From: JBFLVN01 sp040758475
Lineage (GTDB): Bacteria > JAGRBM01
Direction: 5' to 3'
Length of the DNA stretch: 15,662 nucleotides
NCBI GenBank assembly: GCA_040758475.1
Contig: JBFLVN010000059.1
Coordinates: 1 to 15,662, forward strand
Of the stretch, positions 1-7,407 are shown piece by piece (positions within the stretch are counted from its first letter, which is position 1; each line of letters starts with the position of its first letter). The notes under the pieces were generated by a model, which was not told the DNA's origin, made no database searches, and was given only the letters and a program-made list of their open reading frames with translations. Position numbers and translations under genes: made by a program.

Positions 1-92
1 CTTCTTATTTTAGAGGCGCGCTTACCCTGACAGGGCTCATGCCCAGGATGCCGGGGAAAGGGGAATGCTAGCGGGAAGCGAGGGAGGCCCCC
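1..92. other. Leader region before the Lon-like protease, no gene recognised
   Basis: No coding region can be supported here. One forward frame is open from the window edge to a TGA at 28-30 and could be the tail of an upstream gene, but ten codons are too few to judge. A small inverted repeat, GGGC-tcat-GCCC, lies at 33-44. I see no convincing -35/-10 pair and no match to a sigma-32-type promoter. The purine-rich AGGGAGG at 81-87 is the ribosome-binding site of the next gene. Confidence 0.4.
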
Positions 93-2525
93 GTGCCCGC
101 CGAACGTCTCAAACCCGAAGCCCTCCGGTTTACCTGCGACCCTGCGCGCTTCTCCTTCAAGACGACCGGCGAACTCAAGGACCTGGAAGATACCCTCGGG
201 CAGGCCCGTGCGAGCGAAGCGATCCGATTCGGCATGGGAATCCGCCGCACGGGATTCAACCTCTTCGTCCTGGGACCCACGGGATCGGGCAAGCACGAAA
301 TGGCCCGACGCTTCCTCGCGGAAAAAGCGGCGGCCGAGGCCGTTCCCCTCGACTGGTGTTATGTCAACAACTTCAAGAACCCCGACGAACCCCTGGCCTT
401 AAAACTTCCCGCGGGCCGGGGCTCCAAATTCCGGGAGGACATGGAACGATTCATCGAAAGCCTGCGGGCCGCCATCCCTTCGGCCCTCCAGAGCGAGGAT
501 TATCAGACCCGGCGGCAGGCCATCGAGGAGCGGAACAAAGAACGCCACGCCGCCTCCTTCCGCGAAATCGAGGAACAAGGGCGGGAAAAAGGCATCGCGC
601 TTCTCCGGGCACCCATGGGCCTTGCCTTCGCCCCCGTCCGGCGCGGGAACACGATTACCCCTGAAGAGTTCGGGAAACTCCCCCGGAAAGAACAAGAACG
701 CATCCAGGCCGACATCGAAGCGCTCCAGGAACAACTTCGCGCCGTCCTGCGCCGCGCCCTCCAGTGGGAACAGGAAGAGCGGGAAGCGATCAAGGAACTC
801 AATCGCGAAGTCACCCGCTTCGCCGTCGAGAATCTGCGCGAGAACCTCCAGAAGCGCTACCAGGATCTTCCGGAAGTCCTCGCCTACCTGGACGCCATCC
901 AGGCCGACATCCTCGAAAACGCGACGGCCTTCCTCCAGCCCGAAACGCCGCAGATGATGGGTGGACTCCCCGTCCCGGCCGGATTCCTCTTCGAGCCCAT
1001 CGTGCGCCAGTACGAGGTGAACCTCCTCGTGGACCAGAGCGGCGCCAAGGGAGCACCCGTCGTCTACGAGGACCACCCCACCCTCCAGAACCTCGTGGGC
1101 CGCGTCGAGCACAAGTCCCGCTTCGGAATGCTCACGACCGACTTCACGCTCATCAAGGCCGGGGCCCTTCACCGCGCCAACGGCGGCTACCTTCTTCTCG
1201 ACGTGCGGCGCCTCCTGCAATCCCCCCTGGCGTGGGAAGGACTCAAGGCCGCCCTCCGCTCGGGCCGCATCCGGATCGAAACCCCCGCGCAACATCTCGA
1301 TATCGTCAGCGCTTCCACGCTCGAACCCCAGCCCATCCCGCTCGACGTCAAAATCGTCCTCTTGGGAGAGGCGTTCCTCTACTACCTCCTTAGCGCCTAC
1401 GACCCCGACTTTCCCGAACTCTTCAAGGTCGTGGCCGATTTCGAGGAGGACGTGGACCGTTCCGACGAAAGCATCCAGCTCTCGGCCCAGCTCATCGCGA
1501 CGCTCGCGAAGAAAGAGGGACTAAAGCCCTTCGACGCCGGGGGCGTCGCCGCCGTCATCGAACACCTCGCCCGGCTCGCGGGCGATCAGGAAAAGCTCGC
1601 CACCCACCGGGAGAGCCTCTTCGACGTCCTCCGGGAAGCCGATTACTGGGCGAAGGAAAATCAGGCGCTCGCCGTAGGGGCCGCCCACGTCCGCAAGGCC
1701 CTCGACATGCAGATCCGGCGCATGAGCCGCCTGCGGGACCGGAGCTACGAACACGTCCTTAAGGGCATCCGGCTCCTCGACGTGAGCGGCGAAAAGACCG
1801 GGCAAGTAAACGGCCTCTCCGTCGTGCAAGCGGGCGGGTTCGCCTTCGGAATTCCCAACCGGATCACGGCCCGCGTCCGCATGGGCGATGGGAAAGTGCT
1901 CGACATCGAGCGCGAAGTGAAACTGGGCGGACCGATCCATTCCAAAGGCGTCTTGATCCTCACCGGATTTTTGGGCGGCCGTTACGCACGGGAACACCCC
2001 CTCACCCTGGCGGCAAGTCTCGTCTTCGAGCAGAGCTACGGCGGCGTCGAAGGGGACAGCGCCTCCTTGGCGGAAACCTGCGCCCTCCTCTCCGCCCTGG
2101 CCGAAATCCCCGTCCGGCAGGATTTGGCCGTCACCGGATCGCTCAACCAGCACGGCGAAGTGCAGGCCGTAGGCGGCGTCAACGAAAAGATCGAGGGCTT
2201 CTTCGACATCTGCAAGGGCCTGGGCCTTACCGGCACGCAGGGCGTCCTCCTGCCCGCGTCCAACGTCCGCCACCTCATGCTCCGGCCGGACGTGCTCGAA
2301 GCGGTGAAGGCGGGGAAATTCCACGTCCACGCCGTGCGCACGGTGGACGAAGCCCTCGAACTCCTCACCGGCCGCGCGGCCGGGGAGCGCGGCGCGGATA
2401 ACCGCTTCTCGGATGGAAGCGTAAACCGCCTGGCCGACGACCGGCTCCTTGCCCTCGCCACCGCGGCGCGGGCCTGGCAGAAGACCGGAAAAGAAGAAAA
2501 AGAGAAGGAAAAAAACGGCCCGTGA
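93..2525 (+). CDS. ATP-dependent Lon-family protease (LonH/YcbZ type, AAA_32 + Lon_C)
   Basis: This 810-residue protein fits the Lon-related family in which an AAA+ module with a large helical insert precedes a Lon-type serine protease. The family degrades proteins in the cytosol using ATP. Visible features are a Walker A motif, GPTGSGKH, at residues 61-68; a long charged helical insert at about 125-300; a Walker-B-like GGYLLLD at 364-370; and the protease domain from about 565 to 770. The catalytic serine is S656 in EGDSAS, and the lysine is K699 in GGVNEK, so the Ser-Lys dyad is intact. The tail is rich in Lys and Glu. The start is GTG, chosen because AGGGAGG lies five bases upstream. The stop overlaps the GTG of the universal stress protein by 4 nt, implying translational coupling. 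The family assignment is strong; the substrates are unknown. Confidence 0.93.
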   Translation: MPAERLKPEALRFTCDPARFSFKTTGELKDLEDTLGQARASEAIRFGMGIRRTGFNLFVLGPTGSGKHEMARRFLAEKAAAEAVPLDWCYVNNFKNPDEPLALKLPAGRGSKFREDMERFIESLRAAIPSALQSEDYQTRRQAIEERNKERHAASFREIEEQGREKGIALLRAPMGLAFAPVRRGNTITPEEFGKLPRKEQERIQADIEALQEQLRAVLRRALQWEQEEREAIKELNREVTRFAVENLRENLQKRYQDLPEVLAYLDAIQADILENATAFLQPETPQMMGGLPVPAGFLFEPIVRQYEVNLLVDQSGAKGAPVVYEDHPTLQNLVGRVEHKSRFGMLTTDFTLIKAGALHRANGGYLLLDVRRLLQSPLAWEGLKAALRSGRIRIETPAQHLDIVSASTLEPQPIPLDVKIVLLGEAFLYYLLSAYDPDFPELFKVVADFEEDVDRSDESIQLSAQLIATLAKKEGLKPFDAGGVAAVIEHLARLAGDQEKLATHRESLFDVLREADYWAKENQALAVGAAHVRKALDMQIRRMSRLRDRSYEHVLKGIRLLDVSGEKTGQVNGLSVVQAGGFAFGIPNRITARVRMGDGKVLDIEREVKLGGPIHSKGVLILTGFLGGRYAREHPLTLAASLVFEQSYGGVEGDSASLAETCALLSALAEIPVRQDLAVTGSLNQHGEVQAVGGVNEKIEGFFDICKGLGLTGTQGVLLPASNVRHLMLRPDVLEAVKAGKFHVHAVRTVDEALELLTGRAAGERGADNRFSDGSVNRLADDRLLALATAARAWQKTGKEEKEKEKNGP

Positions 2526-3367
2526 GCGCGAAGGAAGACATTTTCCCCATCCGCCGAGTGCTCGTCGCCCTGGACCCCCTGGGCGAAAGCGAGGCGGTCC
2601 TCGAATCGGCCTTGGACCTCGCCTCACGGTTGGGAGCGGAACTCGTAGGACTCTTCATCGAAGACGAAAGCCTCCTCCATCTGGCGGGCTTCCCCTTCGT
2701 CCGGCAGTTCGACCCGCGCACGGGGGCCGAGCGGCCCGTCGAAAGCGGAGAACTCGAACGGGCCCTCCGCTCCCGGGCGAGCCGCGCCCGGGGGGAATTT
2801 GAAGTCCGTTGTGAGGGGGAGAACGTCAAATGGTCTTGCCGCGTCCTTCGCGGCGAAGTGGGGCCCGAAGTCGCCCAAGCTCCCGGGAAGGCGGACATCC
2901 TCGTTCTTGGGAAAACGAGCCGGGCCATCCCCTCCAAGACGGGTTTAGGATCGACGGCGCGCCTCGCCATTGAGCGGGCCGCTTCGCCCGTTCTCTTGGT
3001 CGAAGAGGCGGCGCGGGTCCTCCCTCCGGTAACCACAGTGTACGATGGCTCCCAAGCCTCGCTCCGCGCGGTCCAGACCGCGCTCCAGATGGCAGAGCCC
3101 GGCTGGCCCCTCACCGTGCTCGCCTCCGGCCGGAGCGCCAAGGAGTGTGGCCGGCTCGAAAAACAGATCGCGCCGATCCTCGCGAAAGCCCCCCAACGGG
3201 CCGCCCTGCGCCTCGTAGCAGGAACCAGCACAGCCAGCCTCGTAGAAGCCATCCGTGAGAGCGCCGCGCGGACCCTCGTCGTGGGCCACGGCGGCCTGCT
3301 CGCCAAGGACCTCGCCAGCGACGGCCTCTTGGAACGCCTGGGATGCACGGTCCTTCTGGTGCGGTAG
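2522..3367 (+). CDS. Tandem universal stress protein (UspA-like)
   Basis: This 281-residue protein appears to hold two UspA-fold halves, at about 9-162 and 168-281. Each begins with a beta strand running into an acidic turn (VLVALDPLGESE near 13-24 and VTTVYDGSQAS near 170-180) and ends with the typical hydrophobic strand (SPVLLVEE and CTVLLVR). Usp proteins are cytosolic and often bind ATP through G-2x-G-9x-G(S/T). Here the first half keeps GLGST at 141-145 but the earlier glycines are degenerate, and the second half lacks the motif, so nucleotide binding is uncertain. The GTG start overlaps the stop of the Lon-like protease gene by 4 nt and has only a weak ribosome site, consistent with coupled translation. 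gdhA starts 6 nt after its stop. The family call is good; the exact role is unknown. Confidence 0.82.
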   Translation: MSAKEDIFPIRRVLVALDPLGESEAVLESALDLASRLGAELVGLFIEDESLLHLAGFPFVRQFDPRTGAERPVESGELERALRSRASRARGEFEVRCEGENVKWSCRVLRGEVGPEVAQAPGKADILVLGKTSRAIPSKTGLGSTARLAIERAASPVLLVEEAARVLPPVTTVYDGSQASLRAVQTALQMAEPGWPLTVLASGRSAKECGRLEKQIAPILAKAPQRAALRLVAGTSTASLVEAIRESAARTLVVGHGGLLAKDLASDGLLERLGCTVLLVR

Positions 3368-3373
3368 GCGACA

Positions 3374-4600
3374 ATGCCTCAAACCCTCCACGAAGTTTTT
3401 CTGGGAAGAGCCGCGAAGGCCCTCGGAATCAAAGAAGAAATCCACGAGTTACTTCTGCGCCCCGCCCGGGAAATCCGCCTCACCCTGCCCATCCGCCGTG
3501 ACGATGGATCGCTTGTCCTTTTCGAAGGTTTCCGCGTCCAGCACAACAACGCCCGGGGGCCCTTCAAGGGCGGCGTTCGCTATCACCCCAGCGTCACGGC
3601 GGAAGAAATCCGCCTTCTCGCCGGTCTCATGTCCTTCAAGACGGCGCTCGTAGATATTCCCTTCGGTGGCGCCAAGGGCGGAATCGCGTGCGATCCCTCC
3701 AAACTAAGCGTTTCCGAACTCGAACGCCTCACGCGGGCCTACGTCCACCAACTTCGATGGGACTTGGGGCCGGACCTGGATATTCCAGCCCCCGACGCGG
3801 GAACGGGCGCCCGGGAAATGGCCTGGATGCGAGAAGAGTACGAGAAACTCGCGGGCCATGCTCCCGCCGTCGTTACCGGGAAAGCCGTAACCGAAGGCGG
3901 CTCCGCGGGACGGGAAGAAGCCACCGGCCACGGTGTCGCCATCGCCGCGGAAGAATACGCGCGCCATGCGGGGGAATCGCTCGCGGGAAAAACAGCCGTC
4001 CTCCAGGGCTTTGGAAACGTGGGGAGCTACGCCGCCAAATTCCTGGGCGAGCGGGGGATCAAGATCGTGGCAGTGAGCGACGCCAAGGGGGCCGTCTACA
4101 ACCCGAGCGGGATCGACCTCGAACGGCTCACCGCTCACAAGCTGATGAAGGGTTGCGTCTCGGGCACGTACGGCACCGAGTCCCTCCCGTCCGAGAAGCT
4201 TCTCGAACTCGAATGCGATTACCTCGTCCCCGCCGCCTTGGGCGGCGTACTCACCCAAGAAAACGCCCCTCGCCTGCGAGCGAAAGTGGTCGTCGAAGCG
4301 GCCAACGCCCCCAGCACGCTAGAAGCCGGTGAAATCCTCGCGAGCCGGAAAATCCCCGTGGTCCCCGACATCCTGGCGAACGCCGGAGGCGTCACGGTCA
4401 GCTACTTCGAATGGCTGCAAAACAAGGAAGGCGCTTCCTGGTCCCTCGAACGGGTACGCGAGCGTCTGGGGGAAACCCTGCGCCCCGCCGCCCGGGCCGT
4501 CTTCGAGCGGGCCCAAAATACCGAACGCTCTTTCCGGGATGCCGCCTACGAAATCGCCCTGGAACGGTTGCAAGAAGCGGCGCTCAAACAGGTGCCGTAG
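3374..4600 (+). CDS. gdhA: Glutamate dehydrogenase (Glu/Leu/Phe/Val dehydrogenase family)
   Basis: The 408-residue product is a hexameric-type glutamate dehydrogenase, which interconverts glutamate with 2-oxoglutarate and ammonium using NAD(P). Substrate-binding lysines are visible at K65 (FKGGVRYHP) and K89 (FKTAL). The catalytic lysine is K101 in PFGGAKGG and the partner aspartate is D141 in PAPDAGTG. The Rossmann fold carries GFGNVG at 212-217. The segment TGKAVTEGGSAGREEATG (169-186) is typical of true glutamate dehydrogenases rather than leucine or phenylalanine dehydrogenases. Length matches the small (about 410-420 residue) bacterial and archaeal class. The ATG lies 6 nt after the universal stress protein stop, so it is probably the third gene of that operon. 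Cofactor preference cannot be read reliably. Confidence 0.94.
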   Translation: MPQTLHEVFLGRAAKALGIKEEIHELLLRPAREIRLTLPIRRDDGSLVLFEGFRVQHNNARGPFKGGVRYHPSVTAEEIRLLAGLMSFKTALVDIPFGGAKGGIACDPSKLSVSELERLTRAYVHQLRWDLGPDLDIPAPDAGTGAREMAWMREEYEKLAGHAPAVVTGKAVTEGGSAGREEATGHGVAIAAEEYARHAGESLAGKTAVLQGFGNVGSYAAKFLGERGIKIVAVSDAKGAVYNPSGIDLERLTAHKLMKGCVSGTYGTESLPSEKLLELECDYLVPAALGGVLTQENAPRLRAKVVVEAANAPSTLEAGEILASRKIPVVPDILANAGGVTVSYFEWLQNKEGASWSLERVRERLGETLRPAARAVFERAQNTERSFRDAAYEIALERLQEAALKQVP

Positions 4601-4605
4601 GAAAG

Positions 4606-4977
4606 TCAGAACCTTTCCTTCGCCATCGCCAGGAATTTTTCCGCCTGCGCGGTATATTTCGCCGCCTCTTCCCGCGTATGAGAAGGGCCGTAGTCGTAAT
4701 CGCTCATAATACGATGCTCCTGGGCGCCGATCAGGAAGGCATGGAACTCGACATCCACCATTCCGGTGCTAACGAACTCCTTGCCGAACGCGGCGATCAC
4801 CGCGGAGTGCTTGGATAGTCCCAACCCTCGGTTCCCCAGAAAAGCTTTCGCCAGATAAAACATCGTGTAATAAGCGCGGGATACGGCGACGTCGTAGTGC
4901 TCGCCTTGTATCAAAAGTTTGGCGGCTTGCAAGTTATCCTCGGCCTTTTGCAGAAAAGCCGACTGCTCGGGCGTCAA
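4606..4977 (-). CDS. HEPN domain protein (probable toxin of an MNT-HEPN module)
   Basis: This 123-residue all-helical protein has the HEPN hallmarks: an early helix with AEDNLQAAKLL (12-22), the core YDVAVSRAYYTMFY (28-41), KHSAVIAAFGKEFV (56-69), and MSDYDYG (91-97) before a last helix. HEPN proteins often act as RNases through an Rx4-6H motif and are neutralised by a neighbouring nucleotidyltransferase. The only candidate here is R50-x6-H57. The RX4HXY signature of HepT, whose tyrosine is the AMPylation target, is not visible, so toxicity is inferred from context only. Its ATG overlaps the stop of the nucleotidyltransferase gene by 4 nt. Its stop faces the gdhA stop with only 5 nt between them. 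The family is confident; the activity is not. Confidence 0.86.
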   Translation of the reverse strand: MTPEQSAFLQKAEDNLQAAKLLIQGEHYDVAVSRAYYTMFYLAKAFLGNRGLGLSKHSAVIAAFGKEFVSTGMVDVEFHAFLIGAQEHRIMSDYDYGPSHTREEAAKYTAQAEKFLAMAKERF

Positions 4978-5294
4978 AAGGGAATTCCCTCCTGCCGCAC
5001 ATTGCGGAGAAAAAGATTGGACTTTCGCTCAAAGTCATCCGCCGAAGTAAACGCGCAAGAAATCACGGCCTCATTCGCCAAGGAGAGTCGCGCAACGATC
5101 CCAAGCGTTTCGTCAATTTCTTTCGGCGCGTGAACCGCTCCGCGAAGGACCACAAGAACGTCGATGTCAGAGCCTTCGACCGCATCCCCCCGGGCCTGGG
5201 AACCGTAAAGGACCAGATCGGAAAGACGCTCTCCATAATGGGTGGCGAGCTGGCGCTGAAGTTGCCGGACGATTGATTGGACTTTGGCATCCAT
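4974..5294 (-). CDS. Minimal nucleotidyltransferase (MNT), probable antitoxin partner of the HEPN protein
   Basis: The 106-residue product carries the DNA polymerase beta-like minimal nucleotidyltransferase motif: GSQARGD at 31-37, then SDIDV at 42-46, giving the metal-binding aspartates D43 and D45. A third acidic residue is not obvious. In studied MntA/HepT systems this enzyme transfers AMP to the HEPN toxin and silences it. It precedes the HEPN gene and overlaps it by 4 nt, the expected order for an antitoxin-toxin pair. The ATG at 5294 has no recognisable Shine-Dalgarno sequence. A TAGACT box ending 6 nt before the ATG suggests a nearly leaderless transcript (inference). The gene lies 45 nt downstream of acs on the same strand. 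Local GC is lower than in the flanking genes. Confidence 0.86.
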   Translation of the reverse strand: MDAKVQSIVRQLQRQLATHYGERLSDLVLYGSQARGDAVEGSDIDVLVVLRGAVHAPKEIDETLGIVARLSLANEAVISCAFTSADDFERKSNLFLRNVRQEGIPF

Positions 5295-5339
5295 TAGAAA
5301 AGTCTAAAACATTGGCCCGAAAGTTCCCAGAACCGTAGT

Positions 5340-7292
5340 TTATTCCTCCTGCCCAGCCTGCTGGCGGAGTTTTTCGACGACGGAGAAGTCTTCGAGGGTC
5401 GTCACGTCGCCCTGGGTCTCCGCGCCGGAGGCGATGTCCCGGAGAAGGCGCCGCATGATCTTGCCCGAGCGGGTCTTGGGGAGGGCCTGGGTAAAGCGCA
5501 CGTCGTCGGGACGGGCGATGGCGCCGATCTCCTTTGAGACGTGGGCCTTGATGGACTCGGCCAAATCCTTCCCCGGCATCTGGCCGGGCCTTAGGCTCAC
5601 GAACGTCACGAGCGCCTGGCCTTTGAGGGAATCGGGCCGCCCCACGACCGCCGCTTCCGCCACGGCCGGGTGGGAGACGCAGGCGCTTTCGACTTCCATC
5701 GTCCCGAGGCGGTGGCCCGCCACGTTTACGACGTCGTCAATGCGGCCCATGATCCAGAAGTAGCCGTCCTTGTCGACGTGGGCCCCGTCCCCGGCGAAGT
5801 ATTTTCCGGAAAATCGCTCCCAATAGGTCTGCTTGTAGCGCTCCCCATCCCTCCAGATGCCGAGCATGAGGCCCGGCCAAGGTTTCTTGATGACGAGGTA
5901 GCCGCCTTTGCCCGGAGGGCACGGCGCGCCGGTCTCATCCACGATCTCGGGCTCGATCCCGAAGAACGGAAGGGTCGCCGATCCGGGCTTGGTAGGAATG
6001 GCTCCCGGAAGCGGAGCGATAAGGGCCGCGCCCGTCTCGGTCTGCCACCACGTATCCACGATCGGGCAGCGCCCCTGCCCCACCGTGCGGTGGTACCAGA
6101 TCCAGGCTTCCGGGTTGATAGGTTCTCCCACGGTGCCAAGGAGGCGGAGCGAAGAGAGATCGCGCCCCCGGACGTGTTCGGCTCCCCACTTGATGAACGC
6201 CCGGATGGCGGTGGGGGCCGTGTAGAAGATCGTGGGCCGGTGGCGCTCGACCATCTTCCACAGGCGGGCGGGATCGGGATAATCGGGCGCCCCCTCGTAC
6301 ATCATCGTAGCGACGCCGTTCGAGAGGATTCCGTAGAGGACGTAGCTGTGCCCCGTCACCCAGCCGATGTCGGCGGTGCACCAGTGAATGTCGTCGGCCT
6401 TCAAGTCGAAAATGTTCTTGGCCGTCGCCGTGGCGTAGGCGAGATAGCCGCCCGTCGAGTGATAAATGCCCTTGGGTTTTCCCGTGGTGCCCGAGGTGTA
6501 GAGGATGAAGAGCGGATGGTTCGAGTCCAGGTGCTCGGGGAAACATTCGGGCGAAGCCCCTTCCATCTCCTGGTGCCACCAGGAATCCCGCCCGTCTTTC
6601 ATGGCGATTTCGTTCCGGCAGCGGCGGACGACGACCACCTTCTCGACGCCGGGGCATTCGGAGAGCGCCGCGTCCACGGCGGGCTTCAAAGGGACGATCT
6701 TGCCCCGCCGCCAGCCGCCATCGGCCGTAACGATCGCCTTAGCGCCTGCGTCCAGCACGCGGTCGCGGACGGCCGTGGCACTAAAGCCGCCGAAGATGAC
6801 CGAGTGGGTCGCCCCGATCCGGGCGCAGGCCAACATGGCGATGGCCGCTTCCGGAATCATGGGCATGTAGATGGCCACCCGGTCACCCACCTGGATGCCC
6901 TGTTTCTTCAAAACGTTGGCGAACTTGCAGACTTCTGTATGAAGTTCGCGGAACGTAAAGCGCCTAAAATCCCCCGGCTCCCCTTCCCAGACCAGGGCCA
7001 GCCTGTCGCCCTTATCTTTCAAATGCCGGTCCAGGCAGTTGTGGCTGAGGTTCAGTTTCCCGCCCACGTACCACTTGGCAAAAGGAGGCTGCCAATCGAG
7101 CACGTGGTTCCACTTCTGGTACCAATGGAGCGCCCGGCCGATCTGGGCCCAGTATTTCTCGGGCTCGGCCGCCGCCCGCTCGTACTGGCGCTTGTAGGCC
7201 GCCAGGGATTTGACGTGCGCCTGCTTGGAGAAAACCGCCGAGGGGACGAAGGTCCGCTGCTCGTGAAGGATGGATTCGATTTCCTGGCCCAT
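5340..7292 (-). CDS. acs: Acetyl-CoA synthetase (AMP-forming)
   Basis: The 650-residue enzyme matches the usual length of Acs, which activates acetate to acetyl-CoA through acetyl-AMP. The adenylate-forming loop YTSGTTGKPKG is at 265-275. By alignment with well-studied Acs, the acetate pocket is V312, T313, V388 and W416 (in DTWWQTETG). The hinge region carries GRIDDVVNVAGHRLGT (517-531). The C-terminal PKTRSGK places the catalytic lysine, which is commonly regulated by acetylation, at K611. The ATG at 7292 is chosen because GGGGAG at 7298-7303 lies 5 nt upstream and the protein then begins like known Acs. A longer open frame to 7745 would run antisense through rpoH and is rejected. The gene is divergent from rpoH, with 115 nt between them. 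Confidence 0.96.
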   Translation of the reverse strand: MGQEIESILHEQRTFVPSAVFSKQAHVKSLAAYKRQYERAAAEPEKYWAQIGRALHWYQKWNHVLDWQPPFAKWYVGGKLNLSHNCLDRHLKDKGDRLALVWEGEPGDFRRFTFRELHTEVCKFANVLKKQGIQVGDRVAIYMPMIPEAAIAMLACARIGATHSVIFGGFSATAVRDRVLDAGAKAIVTADGGWRRGKIVPLKPAVDAALSECPGVEKVVVVRRCRNEIAMKDGRDSWWHQEMEGASPECFPEHLDSNHPLFILYTSGTTGKPKGIYHSTGGYLAYATATAKNIFDLKADDIHWCTADIGWVTGHSYVLYGILSNGVATMMYEGAPDYPDPARLWKMVERHRPTIFYTAPTAIRAFIKWGAEHVRGRDLSSLRLLGTVGEPINPEAWIWYHRTVGQGRCPIVDTWWQTETGAALIAPLPGAIPTKPGSATLPFFGIEPEIVDETGAPCPPGKGGYLVIKKPWPGLMLGIWRDGERYKQTYWERFSGKYFAGDGAHVDKDGYFWIMGRIDDVVNVAGHRLGTMEVESACVSHPAVAEAAVVGRPDSLKGQALVTFVSLRPGQMPGKDLAESIKAHVSKEIGAIARPDDVRFTQALPKTRSGKIMRRLLRDIASGAETQGDVTTLEDFSVVEKLRQQAGQEE

Positions 7293-7297
7293 GAAAA

Positions 7298-7303
7298 CTC
7301 CCC
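7298..7303 (-). promoter_or_regulatory. Ribosome-binding site fixing the acs start
   Basis: On the reverse strand GGGGAG lies 5 nt before the ATG at 7292. It supports a 650-residue Acs rather than the 801-residue extension that the open reading frame would allow. Confidence 0.75.
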
Positions 7304-7320
7304 GTAAATCCTGGATTTGA

Positions 7321-7339
7321 GGGCGCCACCATAGCGCCC
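7321..7339. promoter_or_regulatory. Inverted repeat between acs and rpoH
   Basis: GGGCGC and GCGCCC form perfect 6-bp arms around a 7-nt spacer (caccata). The repeat is 28 nt upstream of the acs ATG and 68 nt upstream of the rpoH ATG, so it could be an operator or a leader hairpin for either gene. A short GC-rich repeat can occur by chance in this DNA, so the functional reading is inference. Confidence 0.3.
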
Positions 7340-7407
7340 GGCCGCCACCGATGGAACCCCGACGGGCGTCATGTACCATTTCGTGCCATGGGCTATGATG
7401 GAGGACC

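Noticed and set aside
1521..2627. A 368-codon reverse open frame opposite the Lon-like protease, and a 327-codon one at 2365-3348
   Set aside because: Both are antisense shadows of well-supported forward genes, with low-complexity translations and no recognisable domain.
5670..7307. A 545-codon forward open frame opposite acs
   Set aside because: It is wholly antisense to a complete Acs with intact motifs. Its translation is Arg/Asp/Gly-rich with no family pattern, as expected from GC-rich codon bias.
7394..7399. TATGAT as a -10 box for rpoH
   Set aside because: It is only 8 nt before the ATG, which would remove the GGAGGA ribosome site from the mRNA, and there is no -35 at the right distance.
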